DNA from: Membranipora membranacea
Lineage: Eukaryota; Bryozoa; Gymnolaemata; Cheilostomatida; Membraniporidae
Assembly: GCA_914767715.1 (NCBI GenBank)
Contig: OU612067.1
Location: 6,448,001 to 6,512,000, forward strand
Length of the DNA: 64,000 nt
Direction: 5' to 3'
A model generated the notes under the pieces. It ran no database searches. It had not been told where the DNA came from and saw only the letters and a list, made by a program, of their open reading frames with translations. The translations under genes and the position numbers were made by a program. This document shows, piece by piece, positions 36,419-47,142 of this stretch. Numbering within the stretch: the first letter of the stretch is position 1; every line of letters begins with the position of its first letter.

Positions 36419-37036
36419 CTGATTTATAAAAATTTTTTGCTTAGAAATCTTTCTCTGTTGATTAAAATTTTGAATGGCGCATTACAATATTAATGAAAGA
36501 AATAATTTACCCCACTGATAACACAATCTAGCCTTAAGTCTGGAGAGGCAAGAAATGCTGTCATCAAGGTATTATATTCAGTTTTCCTTCATCAAATCGT
36601 TTTTATCTAGAATTCTGATTGTCAGCAAACTGAAGTGTTCTGAGGCTAATCAAATAAATTTAGATTTGTGGCAAACCTAATTTAATTCACCATTGGTATC
36701 ATTATTATAGATGAAGCAATTCTGTTTGGTCTCGTCGGAGAATCCAAACTCAGCACAGATACCTTGATCAAGAAGGAGATCTTGTGAGATAGTATAAAGT
36801 TTTATTTTATTGTGATATCATTTATATGCTATTTCTTGGAACAATTCAGTCGCCATATAAGCTTCAAAGTTCAATTATTAAAAGGACATAATTTGGCTTC
36901 AACTTCACGTCAATTAGGTAAAAAATTCAGTTTCACAGAAAAATGCTAAACGGACATATTTTGGACCATCAACCTTTCAAAAATGCCATTCTAGGCCAAA
37001 TTTATGTCTACAATGTTTACCAATTATAAAAGAATC

Positions 37037-39180
37037 CCATAAATGACCTAATATACAAGCCCAATCAGATCACAATATCCTCATTTATCATTTCAATAAT
37101 CCAGGACACTAGGAGAAGAACTCATCACTTCCGAATTCCAAACCAGTCAAATATGACATAATACACCACAGTATTGATAGCGAGGTGTAACTGTTGCTCT
37201 TGGCACTGATTTACTATAATTCTATTCAGAAGTAGGAGAGTATCAAGCTGTGGCTGTTGGTGCTGATACATCATTACTCTGAATCATATCGAACACAAGT
37301 TTGGTATAGAATAAAACAGCTAATCAAAAGAAAGGCATAAATGTGTCAGAGTCAGTGCTGTGTATCCTGGTTGAATGCCGTCATTAAAAAATGGTGCAAA
37401 GATACTGGTCACATGCAAGGAGGTTATTTTGTTTGTGTTTTCGTGATTTTATTGGTGAGAACTCAAAATATTTGCTATTCTTGTTCAAATTATTTAATCA
37501 TACACCATTCAAATAAAACTTGAGCCCTGTGTTTTCATTCCTGCCAGAATTTTCTGTGAAATCGTTGAAAATAGGTTTTCACAGCTTATTGAAAACTGTT
37601 AACCATGATCTATAGACAAATATTGAAAAAGTTCTAGGACAAATTACCACTGGGAAGTTTATGATAACAATATTGAGACGCCTCCCCTTGCAGTGACAAT
37701 AGGTAATCAACTGGTAGCATTTGGATTATCCTGGTTAGCTGTTTTCTTCGTCTGCAAAACATACAGATATTGATTACTTTATTTCTATTGGACCATTGAG
37801 ATTGGGAATATTCCACCTTCCCAGTACTAGAAATTCCTCAGCGTGGTACTGCCTCAATCTGTGGGAGGTAATTCTGAGTCAAGCCATCATATGATAGTGT
37901 TTATTACACATCCGGCTCCCCGCAGGGACTTCTGTTCATTATTTGTCTCTTATTTCCTGCTTTGAAGATTCTAACAAAAGATGTACTGTAAATCCCCTAC
38001 AAACCTTATCCCATACAGCTTTATTTACCAGGAATAAATAATAGTGACACAAACACCTGGTACCAAGCCTCACTTTGGACAGGCTGTTGGTAGGGTATTC
38101 AACCTAAATAGCTCAAACAATGACCTGGTAATGTAGTTTTATCCACTAGGTTTACATTAATTGCACCAGTTACACACTTAGTCAATTTCAGCTTTTTTTG
38201 CACATTACTCGTGAAATGTGATCTGTGGTTAGATAACCTGTCGGCTAAAGGCACCATGTGACAAAAGGGAGAGAATTACTCTTCCTGCTGTGTCAGATTA
38301 TAGCTAACAAATACAGGCGATAACTGTTTCTGTATCAGAAAGGCCGCCCCACCTGATTGATGTTTACCAACCACAGTTTGTAAAGTGAAGTTGCAATTCT
38401 TCCCAGTTTCAACACTACAGATTTCTGGATTAATAAAATGCTGAGGCACGGACATTCTAATAAATCATTTAAGACCACCATTCCTTGACTGCCATCGTAC
38501 AACTCTTACTATTCTGTGATAAGATATGAGGACAGAAGTGTCAGCCAAGTAAATAACAATACAAGAACTATCACTGGCTTCATTTTCCGGAACATCGGAA
38601 ATGATACTGTATTTCTTATGCATATACTATTTCACAGATTTACAGTTCTTAAGTTTTTATAATATTCCACAAATTTATCAATACTAATTGGTACTGGTCG
38701 ATACAATTTTATGGAGCACGACGTCAAAAATAAAGTGGCTACAGTATGACGTATTTGCTTGTATCAATCTCTGTGTAAAAAATTGAAAAAATTTGATGAA
38801 TAGAAGCACATAACTAAAGTTCAAACCACCAGTATACAAAAAAATCATACACTCTGTAGTGTGGCAATAATCAGCAATCTGAAAGATCATGGTGCAGAAA
38901 ACAGTTGTTATCCGTCAGCATTGAGCAAAGTAGCCTGGTTAATTGTTGATTTCATAATTTCACGATTTCAATGGTTATTTTGGCCAAATTGTCTAACATG
39001 CAAATTATCCAATGTTGTGACAGGAAATGAAAAGCTGACCCATCATCTAAAAATAACCAGGAAGTTTTGAGGTCATGCAGCAGATCTGAGACTTCTGGTC
39101 ACAGTATATAAGTCAGGAAGATCCAACAGTGAGATCACACTAGATCTTCACTTCTTACTGTTGAGAGCTTAGACAAATTG
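37037..39180. repeat. Inverted copy of the family 5' flank
   Basis: Reverse complement, with more divergence than the direct copies, of about 14000-16130. For example 37520-37600 mirrors 15530-15610. The orientation matches the plus-strand gene that follows, so gene and flank were inverted together. No coding sequence is supported. Confidence 0.8.
39105..39111 (+). promoter_or_regulatory. TATA box of copy I
   Basis: TATATAA about 90 nt upstream of the ATG exon. Upstream lies the family promoter block AACCAGGAAGTTTTGAGGTC (39056-39075) and AGACTTCTGGTCACAG; downstream lies GATCACACTAGATCTTCACTTC in the 5' UTR. Confidence 0.65.
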
Positions 39181-39195
39181 AGCTTGTATTTTACA

Positions 39196-40840
39196 ATGGT
39201 AAGTAAATATGCTAATTGCCAGCCATTATCTTAGGTGTTATCTATTATAGTTTTTTTATTCTACGCCTTAACATTATTATCTTGATTAGTTTGTCAACTG
39301 ATCAGTAGAGCAACAGGTTCTTCCTTGAAATAATCTCTGAGTTTTTATTTCTCAATCACCCCCTTGAGATAGTAAAGGTACATACATACAGAACTACCTC
39401 GTTCGATTGCTAATATTTTCTTGATGTGACCAGGAAAACAACCAATGGCAAAGTTTACATTTTCATTGTTTATGCTCAATTTGCGGAGAACACACAATAA
39501 TGTACATGACTGTTTGCAGGAATTTCTTGTCGGAATCGCAATATTGACATGTCTACTATCTACTGGAAAGGCAGCTCCAACGTTTCGTGACCTTGAGATG
39601 GTAAGTAAATTAAATACCAGTAGCCTGCTTATACCTCTAGCTGTATACACGTTTTATTAATTGACAATACATACCACTCATGCTGATCATACTCTCATAT
39701 CACACATATTATTTTTACCGGGTTTTCTTACTGTAATAATAATTTTTTTTTGTCCGATTGATCAGATAGCAGCTGCTTGCGATATATCATGAATTGCTTT
39801 GATGTGGAGGTGGATTTTGGTAAATTTGTATCGTTTCACCTTTTAGCCTACTTACCACTGTGCTATGAGGATAAGAAGTTGGGCCGGGTATATATCTGTT
39901 GATTCCGCTGCTACAGGAAGCAAACTATTTATTACACAACGTCCTCACAATCAACACAACAGTATGTTCCTACGACCTACTTATAAAAATTCTGTCATAC
40001 ATATATTATCTGTTGAACAGAACAGACCTGATAATACTTTGTCAGTCTTGCTTCATGATTACCATTCCCACCCCGCAACCGCAACCGCACCCCAATCCCC
40101 CCCCCCCCCCCGGCCTGCTGCTATGTTACAATTTATTTTACAAATTGATGTAATTTCTTTCAATAATTTATCATTCCATGGCCCAAGCTGATATAATAAT
40201 CACTCTATCATTATTTCTAGATCACTTTTGGCCACATGTTGAGCCTTCTAACCAAATGTCTTTCATGACAAACCAAGCTTTGTCTGATAACATGACTTTA
40301 CCTCATGAGAATATCACTACTGAAAGACTTGTGATGACTTCTGAGGGACAGCTAGCTGTGAAGGTAGGAGCGTAACTGATACTTCAGACTTTGAGACAAA
40401 ACTCAAATTTAAATGTAGACTCATCATTATTTTGTTCTGCATAATGTGCCTGGTTATGGATGCAAAAGACCCACCTTTCCTTTTATCAACAGAGTACACC
40501 TTCTAATCAATATGTGCTCATTTATCAGGAGGTAGATGAGAGTGAAGCAGTACTATTTCAGCTGAGAAGATGGCCGGAGGTTTGTGATGAGAACAAAGCA
40601 GTGAGTGGCCCAGATTACGTACAGCTAACTGTAGTTACAGAATACAACTCTACTTACTTACTCACTGTTGAGGCGGGTAGTTGCGACAACATTTACGAGT
40701 TCAAATTTATCAAAGAGGATAACAGGCATCGATGCAATGAGACAAATGTATCAGTGGACCCTGAGACTCTCTTCAGACTGACTTATAATGTATATTGTCT
40801 GAGTGACAGTAACCTTACTGGCTCTGGCTCACCGGAGTAA
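39196..40840 (+). CDS. Secreted four-cysteine glycoprotein, family copy I (inverted)
   Basis: Plus-strand exons are 39196-39198 (ATG, directly followed by GTAAGT), 39520-39600, 39847-39961, 40221-40363 and 40529-40840, giving 654 nt and 217 aa. All introns are GT-AG with phases 0, 0, 1, 0. The signal peptide is EFLVGIAILTCLLSTGKA. The mature protein starts near APTFRDLEM. Exon 3 has YHCAMRIRSWAGYISVDSA. Exon 4 has NMT and NIT. Exon 5 has RRWPEVCDENK, NSTYLLTVEAG, RHRCNETNVS and YNVYC. The tail is short and unlike the others (SNLTGSGSPE, adding an NLT sequon). This is the clearest copy for defining the gene model because it can be read directly. Function unknown. A remote resemblance of the Val-rich strand and the TVEAG turn to cystatin-like folds is too weak to call. 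Confidence 0.8.
40097..40111. repeat. Poly-C run in intron 3 of copy I
   Basis: Fifteen consecutive C after a CCGCAACCGCACC stretch. Absent from the other copies. Confidence 0.9.
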
Positions 40841-40844
40841 GACT

Positions 40845-42490
40845 TCAGAACTTATATACATTGCAAATTCAAATTGGCTTAGGTTAGACGTTCGGCAGAA
40901 CTTTGTAGGAATTATGTTCAGCCTTGTTGTCTCCCTTGGCAGATATGTATCCATCAAAAAACCTGCTGGCAGATCGAAGAATTCCCATATACATATTATA
41001 TTTGAACTAACCTATTTTTTTCCAAACTTGTAAAATACTTATTTATCTCCGATGGTTTTATTTGTCCAAGAGGCATTCTTGTAGCTTTAATATTGCTTTC
41101 TATTTATTTAACTTATGATAATTCATTTCGGTCTTTTTTTAACTTGGCAAAATTTTATATTTGTATAAATTTATTCATCACATAATGAATTAATTCAAAC
41201 TGGAATATAATGTTATTCAGATCAACCTGTTTGCTTTTGCCATGGTGAAGATCCAAGCAGGAAGTTTATATTCTGTAGAATAGTCAGGTCCATCACCTTG
41301 ATATGAAATGTTTCTTGAATTCCCAGTGAAACCAATTTAAGCATGCCTCGCCTGGGTTAACTTGAGAAGAAGAAATCTGATTTTCTTCATTATTGACTCT
41401 AATTGCAGTCTTTTGTTGTTAAGTGAGTTCCAACTTCCAAATCCTTAATTTTGTTTATATATCATCTCGTACCAACATAGAATTAGTCCTGATAACCTGA
41501 AAATATGATAATAATTTGTACTAGCGATAGATAGCAAATACATATAACTGACCAGGCAATCCTTGAATTCCATATTAAAGATGCATTGATGGAATGATGT
41601 TACCATTCCCTACTCAATACCATTACTATTTTATTATTTTTTTATTACTAGTGTATTTTTTTTTCTTTTTCTCTCCGCTTTTCCTTATTGTTTAATTTAT
41701 TTGTTCTGTCACTGCATGAAAAACATTCCTAAAGATGATTGTAGATTGACAATAAAGTATATATAGCTTTTCTGAGACATCTGGGGATGTGATCATTGTT
41801 ATTTTTCCATAAACATTTTCGGACAGCCCTTTCATGTTGGATTGGAATGATGTTACCATTCCTAACTCAATAAACACCTTACTGAAACATTTGAAGGCAA
41901 ATCATTCCCAGCTAATTTCTCAGTCTGAAAACTCAATTTGAAACAACAAGATATTTGATGTACATGAATTCACACAATTGACTGTAATATATGTAAAAAA
42001 CACCATGGGTTGCTCTAGTCCTTCTTAATCAACCGAAGTTGAGATATTTGGATATCATATAAAATGCTTTAAAATCACAATAAATTATGCATAAGTTCTA
42101 CCCACAAGACAGCCCCAAAATTGAGTTTATTACCAAAAAATCGATGAAAATCACTCCTCAATTGAGTCTGGCAGTCGTAGAGTAGGGCCTAATATTCCAC
42201 ATGTTACAATGTTACAAAATCAGTTTGTGTTTTGTTGGCAATCCTCCTCTTAATCCCATTCAAAGTGAAGGGCTTTGTCAATTTGAAGCTGGTGCATGCT
42301 AACTCAGAACTACCTTGATTCCTAAGCTGGATTAGAATGTCTAAAAAATGTATCTCGCCCACACGTTATTAATGATAATATATGGAAACAAAAGATAAAT
42401 GCTTAAACATAGTCAAACTCTATACATTGATGACATAATGATTACCCCATTTTGCAGCTAGACTAAGATTATTATTTTGTACTTAAGTGA
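40845..42490. other. Intergenic, nothing recognised
   Basis: AT-rich unique DNA downstream of copy I. A GGAATGATGTTACCATTCC word occurs twice (about 41591 and 41845), the only structure noticed. Confidence 0.5.
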
Positions 42491-42492
42491 AT

Positions 42493-43089
42493 TTATATTG
42501 GCAGGTTTACACCTGTCGTCAACAGGGACCTTGCCCCCCTGCAGTTTTTGGCTCTTTGAGGGACAACTCCAAGTTTACTTCTTGTGAAACTAACATTTGG
42601 TGAGCTCACACAGATCTCACAATTTGCAATTGTTTTTGAATATAATATTAAAAAGCGATATTTAAATAGCATTTGCACCGGCATAATTTTAAGGTGCTCA
42701 AAAAATGAAGTTACATGGCCTCGTGGATGAATTTTTAAAATGACACGGAGTGCTGATTTTTGTAAAAGTAAAATTTGGTTTATCTCGCATTCAGCTGCAT
42801 GGCCCCAGAACTCGATGCCGTAAAATATGTAGTATAAATTTATCATCATTGGAATATCTAAATATGGTCTTATAAAACGCATGAGCAACAGTATAAAATT
42901 GAGCTTTTTACAAATTTGTACAATATGAGGTTTGAAAGTTATGTTACTGTCAAGCTCAATCCCTAAGAATTTTGTATTTAATTTATTATCAAGCTGGTTT
43001 CCACCCATATTTAAAATGTAGTTTTCCGGACTTTTAATCAGTTTATTTTGAGCTTTAAAAATGACCTGGAAAGTTTTAGAGTAATTCAA
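42493..43089 (-). mobile_element. Non-LTR retrotransposon fragment (C-terminal to RT)
   Basis: An open frame of 198 codons matches the region just after the RT palm in many LINE ORF2 proteins: KFLGIELDSNITFKPHI, then a helical run and a YGIEFWG motif followed by LQKSALRVI. No catalytic YADD and no start of the element are present, so it is a truncated fragment. The frame being open suggests a fairly recent insertion. Clade (Jockey/CR1-like) is inference. Confidence 0.75.
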
Positions 43090-43390
43090 AATGAGCTTGT
43101 TTGCAAATAGACGGAAGTGACATTAATATCTGAGTCAGCCATTCAATCAAGTTTCACTGTTACAGTGATGTCAGAACATATGCAAGCACTTCTGACAAGC
43201 AGTCTGTATAATTCCTGCGTGAATTTGATAGCCACTATGCATTAAACCTGTCATTATAGTTTATCAAACAGACATGTAAATTATTTCTACACCAGCTACT
43301 TGATAAATTAAAACTTTTTTTGCGATCAATCATGCAGACTGAAGGGTGACCTGCGGTAAATCAACTTGTTGTCTAAGTAGGTTATTAGTC

Positions 43391-43432
43391 AGACCAGGGA
43401 GTTTGGTACATGTGTACCAAACTCCCTGGTCT
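43391..43432. repeat. Perfect 42-nt hairpin
   Basis: Arms of 20 nt (AGACCAGGGAGTTTGGTACA and its exact complement) with a 2-nt centre. Confidence 0.95.
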
Positions 43433-44470
43433 CACCGACAGGCTAATGAAACCATGTGATACACACCATAGGGGAGAGTAATATCTATATAAACTATTCA
43501 GAACTGAAATTAGATAAAGAATCCCTTTTTTCCATCGAAATATTAACCACTGTGGTGAGAAATGGTACGCATAAGATCTGCAGACTTTGTACCCAATAGC
43601 CATAAGACTCTCGGGTAGAGATGTTGGTTGTTTATTTCTGGCCTGCATCCTGTGAATGTCTATAAAATTACACAAAATAGGGTTATGTTTTTTGGAGTAA
43701 TCTCCCTTGATTATTTGCAGATGCGACCGTACTTTTGCAAGGTTCTATATAAGCCATAAAGGAAGCAGATGGGACCTCTTGTTGTAAAAACTCATTGGTT
43801 TCAGCTAACTACAATTGATCTAATTATTCCATAATAAAAAATTTGACCTATATGCTGAAATAAGAAAGTATCCAAAAATCCTAATTTTCAATACAATTAA
43901 AATTAAATAATAATGTATTAAATCATAAAAAGATGATCAATCACAATGAAATTCAGTGTTAGGAAGGAAAGTGTCTTGAAATATGCAGCTAAATTTTTTT
44001 GCAAAAAAGTTCCATGTAGGCCTATAAATTAAGTTATTGTATTGAATATAGTATTGTTTTGGTTTACAATAACGTTAAATAGATATATGTTATTCTGAAT
44101 TTCTCTCTGCAATCCATATTTTCAGGTTGGATTTATAATATTCAAAATTCAAAAATGGAATATTATTATTGCTCTTTATTTTGATGATACATTTATTATA
44201 TAATACAATATCAATAATATTGTAATAAATATCAAATTATATTTGCATTCCATTTTTTTCTTAAAAAGCGGTCAGCATAATCTGCCCTCATTTTGTTTCT
44301 ATCTTAATTTCCCTGGCTGCCAGACCAAAAAGTGTGATGTGCTCCAATGACAGCTTTTATAAAAAATTGCAAATTTATGGTCTCATCTGATTAGCGCCCC
44401 CCTATAATAAGGGACAACTCCTGACACTTCGTGAATGCAACACCTTACAACGGTGGTTAAAGTCTAGGGT
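43433..44470. other. Intergenic, nothing recognised
   Basis: Very AT-rich, no exon supported. Confidence 0.5.
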
Positions 44471-44484
44471 ATGCATAAGTACGC

Positions 44485-44525
44485 TGGGGTATGCGGGGGT
44501 ATGCGGGGGTATGCGGGGGTATGCC
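44485..44525. repeat. GGGGGTATGC decamer array
   Basis: Four decamers in tandem, with the first G-run one base shorter. Four G-tracts in 40 nt could form a G-quadruplex on the plus strand. Confidence 0.85.
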
Positions 44526-44717
44526 AGTTTCTTGTGGGGGGACTCTCCAAGTCATGGCACACCCCAATTATTTATACACCAGTTTCGTTCTGTCACCATT
44601 TCTATTCCGAAAATGGTTCTCGGTGTGTCGCGGAGTACTTTTTTGGTGACAACCCCCACAAGATCAATTCAGGTATTGGCTTACATTGAACTATTTAATG
44701 TTGTGCTGCCCCTTTGC

Positions 44718-44800
44718 TTAAAAATAACCAGGAAGGAATGAGGTCATTCAGCAGATCTTGAGACTTCTGGTCACAGCATAAAAGTCAGAAGTCCTACATA
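44718..44800 (+). promoter_or_regulatory. Isolated family promoter block
   Basis: AAAATAACCAGGAAGGAATG, CAGCAGATCTTGAGACTTC, TGGTCACAGCATAAAAGTC follow each other exactly as upstream of copy I (39050-39118), with a TATA-like CATAAAAG at 44777-44784. No ATG exon, signal-peptide exon or other family exon follows. What follows is retrotransposon sequence. Confidence 0.7.
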
Positions 44801-44872
44801 CTTCAACCTGTACTCTGTGAACTGATATGTATTGAACTGAAATTTGAACACATACTATTTGACTCACTTGAC

Positions 44873-45200
44873 TTATGTTGCAGAACTCCTAGTGGAATAA
44901 TGCGACAGAATCGCCTTGTCCTTACCCTTCAATCTATCCCGATCCTTCGCCATCTCGCCAGCCTCCGCCCACGATTTGATGTTGTACACATTCATCTGCT
45001 TAAGCGCTGTTCTCAGCCAAGTCTCTTTGGGTCGCCATCTTCTTCGGGTGCCCTCAGGGGACCACTCGAGACTGGATTCCTTCCTCCCTAGGCTGTGCCC
45101 TAGGGACCTCCATCTTCGAACTTCTATGAGCTGTGAGACTGGTTTCTGCTTGCTGCGTTCACTTCCAAGCTCACAAAGACATACACAATTTAACGTGGCG
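44873..45200 (-). mobile_element. Non-LTR retrotransposon tail fragment
   Basis: The minus-strand frame carries the basic C-terminal signature of many LINE ORF2 proteins: RRWRSLGHSLGRK, LEWSPEGTRRRWRPKETWLR and a helix ending EMAKDRDRLKG. The N-terminal part of the same open frame (above about 45200) is unrelated. Opposite in orientation to the element at 45.8 kb, though possibly the same family. Confidence 0.7.
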
Positions 45201-45534
45201 TTACCCTTGCGGGCATCTAACTCAGATAGACCATTTGCTGATAAACAGGAAGTGGAGGAGATCCCTGCATGATGTGAGAGTGATGCGATCTGTACAGTGA
45301 TCATTATCTGATCCTTGGAAAAGTGTGGCTAAAACTAGCGGGCAAGTGTAAAGCGCCAATCTACTTAAACTGACGACGGTAAAAGCGAAGTTCACAAGAG
45401 CAATAGAGAATGAGTTCAGTCAACTTTGGGACTTTCCGGAAGATACTCCTGTTGTTGAAAGATAGACTCAGATTAAGGAAGCGTACCATGCAGTGGCGTA
45501 TATTAGCACTTACGGCCCACGGATTTCCGTGAGT

Positions 45535-45617
45535 GGCTGAATAGCTCAGTGTGTAGAGCGTCCGCCTAATAATCACTGTTAATAAGATTGTTGTGGGTTC
45601 GAATCCCATCTCAGTCA
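45535..45617 (+). repeat. tRNA-Ile-like pseudogene or SINE head
   Basis: An acceptor stem GGCTGAA/CTCAGTC (six of seven pairs), the D-arm TAGCTCAGTGTGTAGAGC, a loop CTAATAA with anticodon AAT and a T-arm GTGGGTTCGAATCCCAT are all recognisable. The anticodon stem does not pair and the variable region is about 17 nt too long, so it should not fold into a working tRNA. Confidence 0.65.
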
Positions 45618-45825
45618 GCTTTTTTTTCAAATGGGTGCTTTATAACTGGAGCATTTTTACCGTAATCTTCTACTGCTATTGAGTTGTTTTCTGAAAGTAC
45701 CCAACAGCTCAGTGAGCTATTGAAATACCTCTCTGCTTGCACTATTTTGCTACCGATATGCAAAAATTTCCGAAAAACGCAGAAAACCTGCACATTGGAT
45801 TTCAGAAAGAACATGGGAGTTGATA

Positions 45826-47090
45826 GAACGAAGACAGAAAGCAAGGCCCAAAGTCTTGGGCACTCATTCAAGACGCGCAGCAGCGCGCCTAGAGGAAGAG
45901 TACAAAGAGTTTGCAAAGTCAGTCAAGAAGAGTGCACGGAAGGACAAGAGGGACAACATCAAAGATATGGCAGGAGCTGCAAAGGAAGCTGCTGACATGG
46001 GTCAGATGAAGGCAGTGTACGATATCACAAGAGAGCTGAGCGGATCGAGACGGAAAAACTGCTAGATTCAAGGACAAGAATGGTCAAATAGTTGTTGACC
46101 CCAAAGAACAAGCTAAGATCTGGACAGCGCACTTTCAAGAAGATCTCAATCAAGCAGAGCCTAAGGACCCCTTGGATATACCCAGCACCGGTATGGATTT
46201 GGAGATAGATGACAATCCACCTAGTCATTCAGAGATTAAAGATATTATCAAAGCCTGGCGCAATGGCAAAGCGCCAGGAATTGAATGAGATACCTGCAGA
46301 GTTTTTACGCTGTAGCAGTAGCTCATGCGCACTCGAGACTCTGTTCTCGAGTATATGAAGAGAAAAAGACATCCCACAAGACTGGAGGCGCGGCGTGATC
46401 ATCAAACTACCCAAGAAAGGAGACCTGAGTAAGACTACAAATTGGAGGGGTATAATTCTACTACCTTAGATCAGTAAAATATTTCTGAGGATTTGACATC
46501 ACCGAACCTCGGGAGCCCCAGAGGAGAACAGAAGTATAGATGAAAAGCAAGGAGGTTTTCGCAGCGGTAGAAGTTGTACAGACCACAAATTTACACTGAG
46601 GAACATCATAGAACAGTGTGAAGAATGGAGGATGCCCCTGTACATCAATTTTATTGATTTCAAGAGAGCTTTTGATAGCATTCATCGGGAGAGCATGTGG
46701 AAAGTGATGAAGTTTTATGGTATCCCTTACAAGCTCATCACTCTGACACGGGCTCTCTACACCGGGTATGCGTGTAAAATGCAGGGCGGAGCAGAGGACA
46801 AGTATTTCAAAATAAAATCAGGAGTTCATATTATTCATCAAGGCTACAGGCTACATAATGAAGCAAGTACAAGCGACACATCGAACTGACAAACTCATAA
46901 CAACAGCGAGTAAAGCGGGATTGCACATCAATGAGCAAAAGACGAAAGTTTTGAGGATTCATTGAGATGGAATGGACCCTCCATCTAACACTAATTTCAC
47001 AGTCAGCAACATGCTACTCGAGTTTGTAAAAAACTTTTTGTATCTTGGTGCGAAAATTGATGCATCGGGTAACAGAAGTAACCTTTACAT
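45826..47090 (+). mobile_element. Decayed non-LTR retrotransposon with internal deletion
   Basis: In several frames one can follow, in order: a Lys/Arg-rich linker (EYKEFAKSVKKSARKDKRDN), WTAHFQEDLNQ, EIKDIIKAWRNGKAPGI, KKGDLSKTTNWRGI, QGGFRSGRSCTDHKFTLRNI, the RT motif INFIDFKRAFDSIHRE, and KIKSGV. The sequence then jumps from GV-x-HQG to KLITTASKAGLHINEQKTKV and FLYLGAKIDASG. The fingers/palm part with the F/YADD catalytic motif is deleted near 46830-46880. Stops and frameshifts occur at about 46062, 46286 and 46466. Dead. Confidence 0.8.
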
Positions 47091-47142
47091 ATGCTGCACA
47101 AGATAGTCTCACTGTTTAGCTAATCTTGCAGACAGTTCAGCT

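Larger units (their letters stand above)
29385..37036. repeat. Segmental duplication, right copy (unit E)
   Basis: Direct near-identical copy of 18061-25965. It lacks the MITE of the left copy, so it shows the pre-insertion state. It contains about 100 nt near 33008-33108 missing at left. Its right edge at about 37036 abuts inverted flank DNA. Confidence 0.9.

Noticed and set aside
39865-40191. 108-codon frame running from exon 3 into intron 3 of copy I
   Set aside because: Reads through a clear GT donor and the poly-C run. Only the exon 3 part is coding.
45535-45617. Functional tRNA-Ile(AAT)
   Set aside because: Anticodon stem unpaired and variable region too long, next to retrotransposon debris.
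45361-45630. Minus-strand frame with a GFEPTT motif
   Set aside because: This is the familiar antisense reading of a tRNA T-arm (TTCGAATCCC), not a protein.
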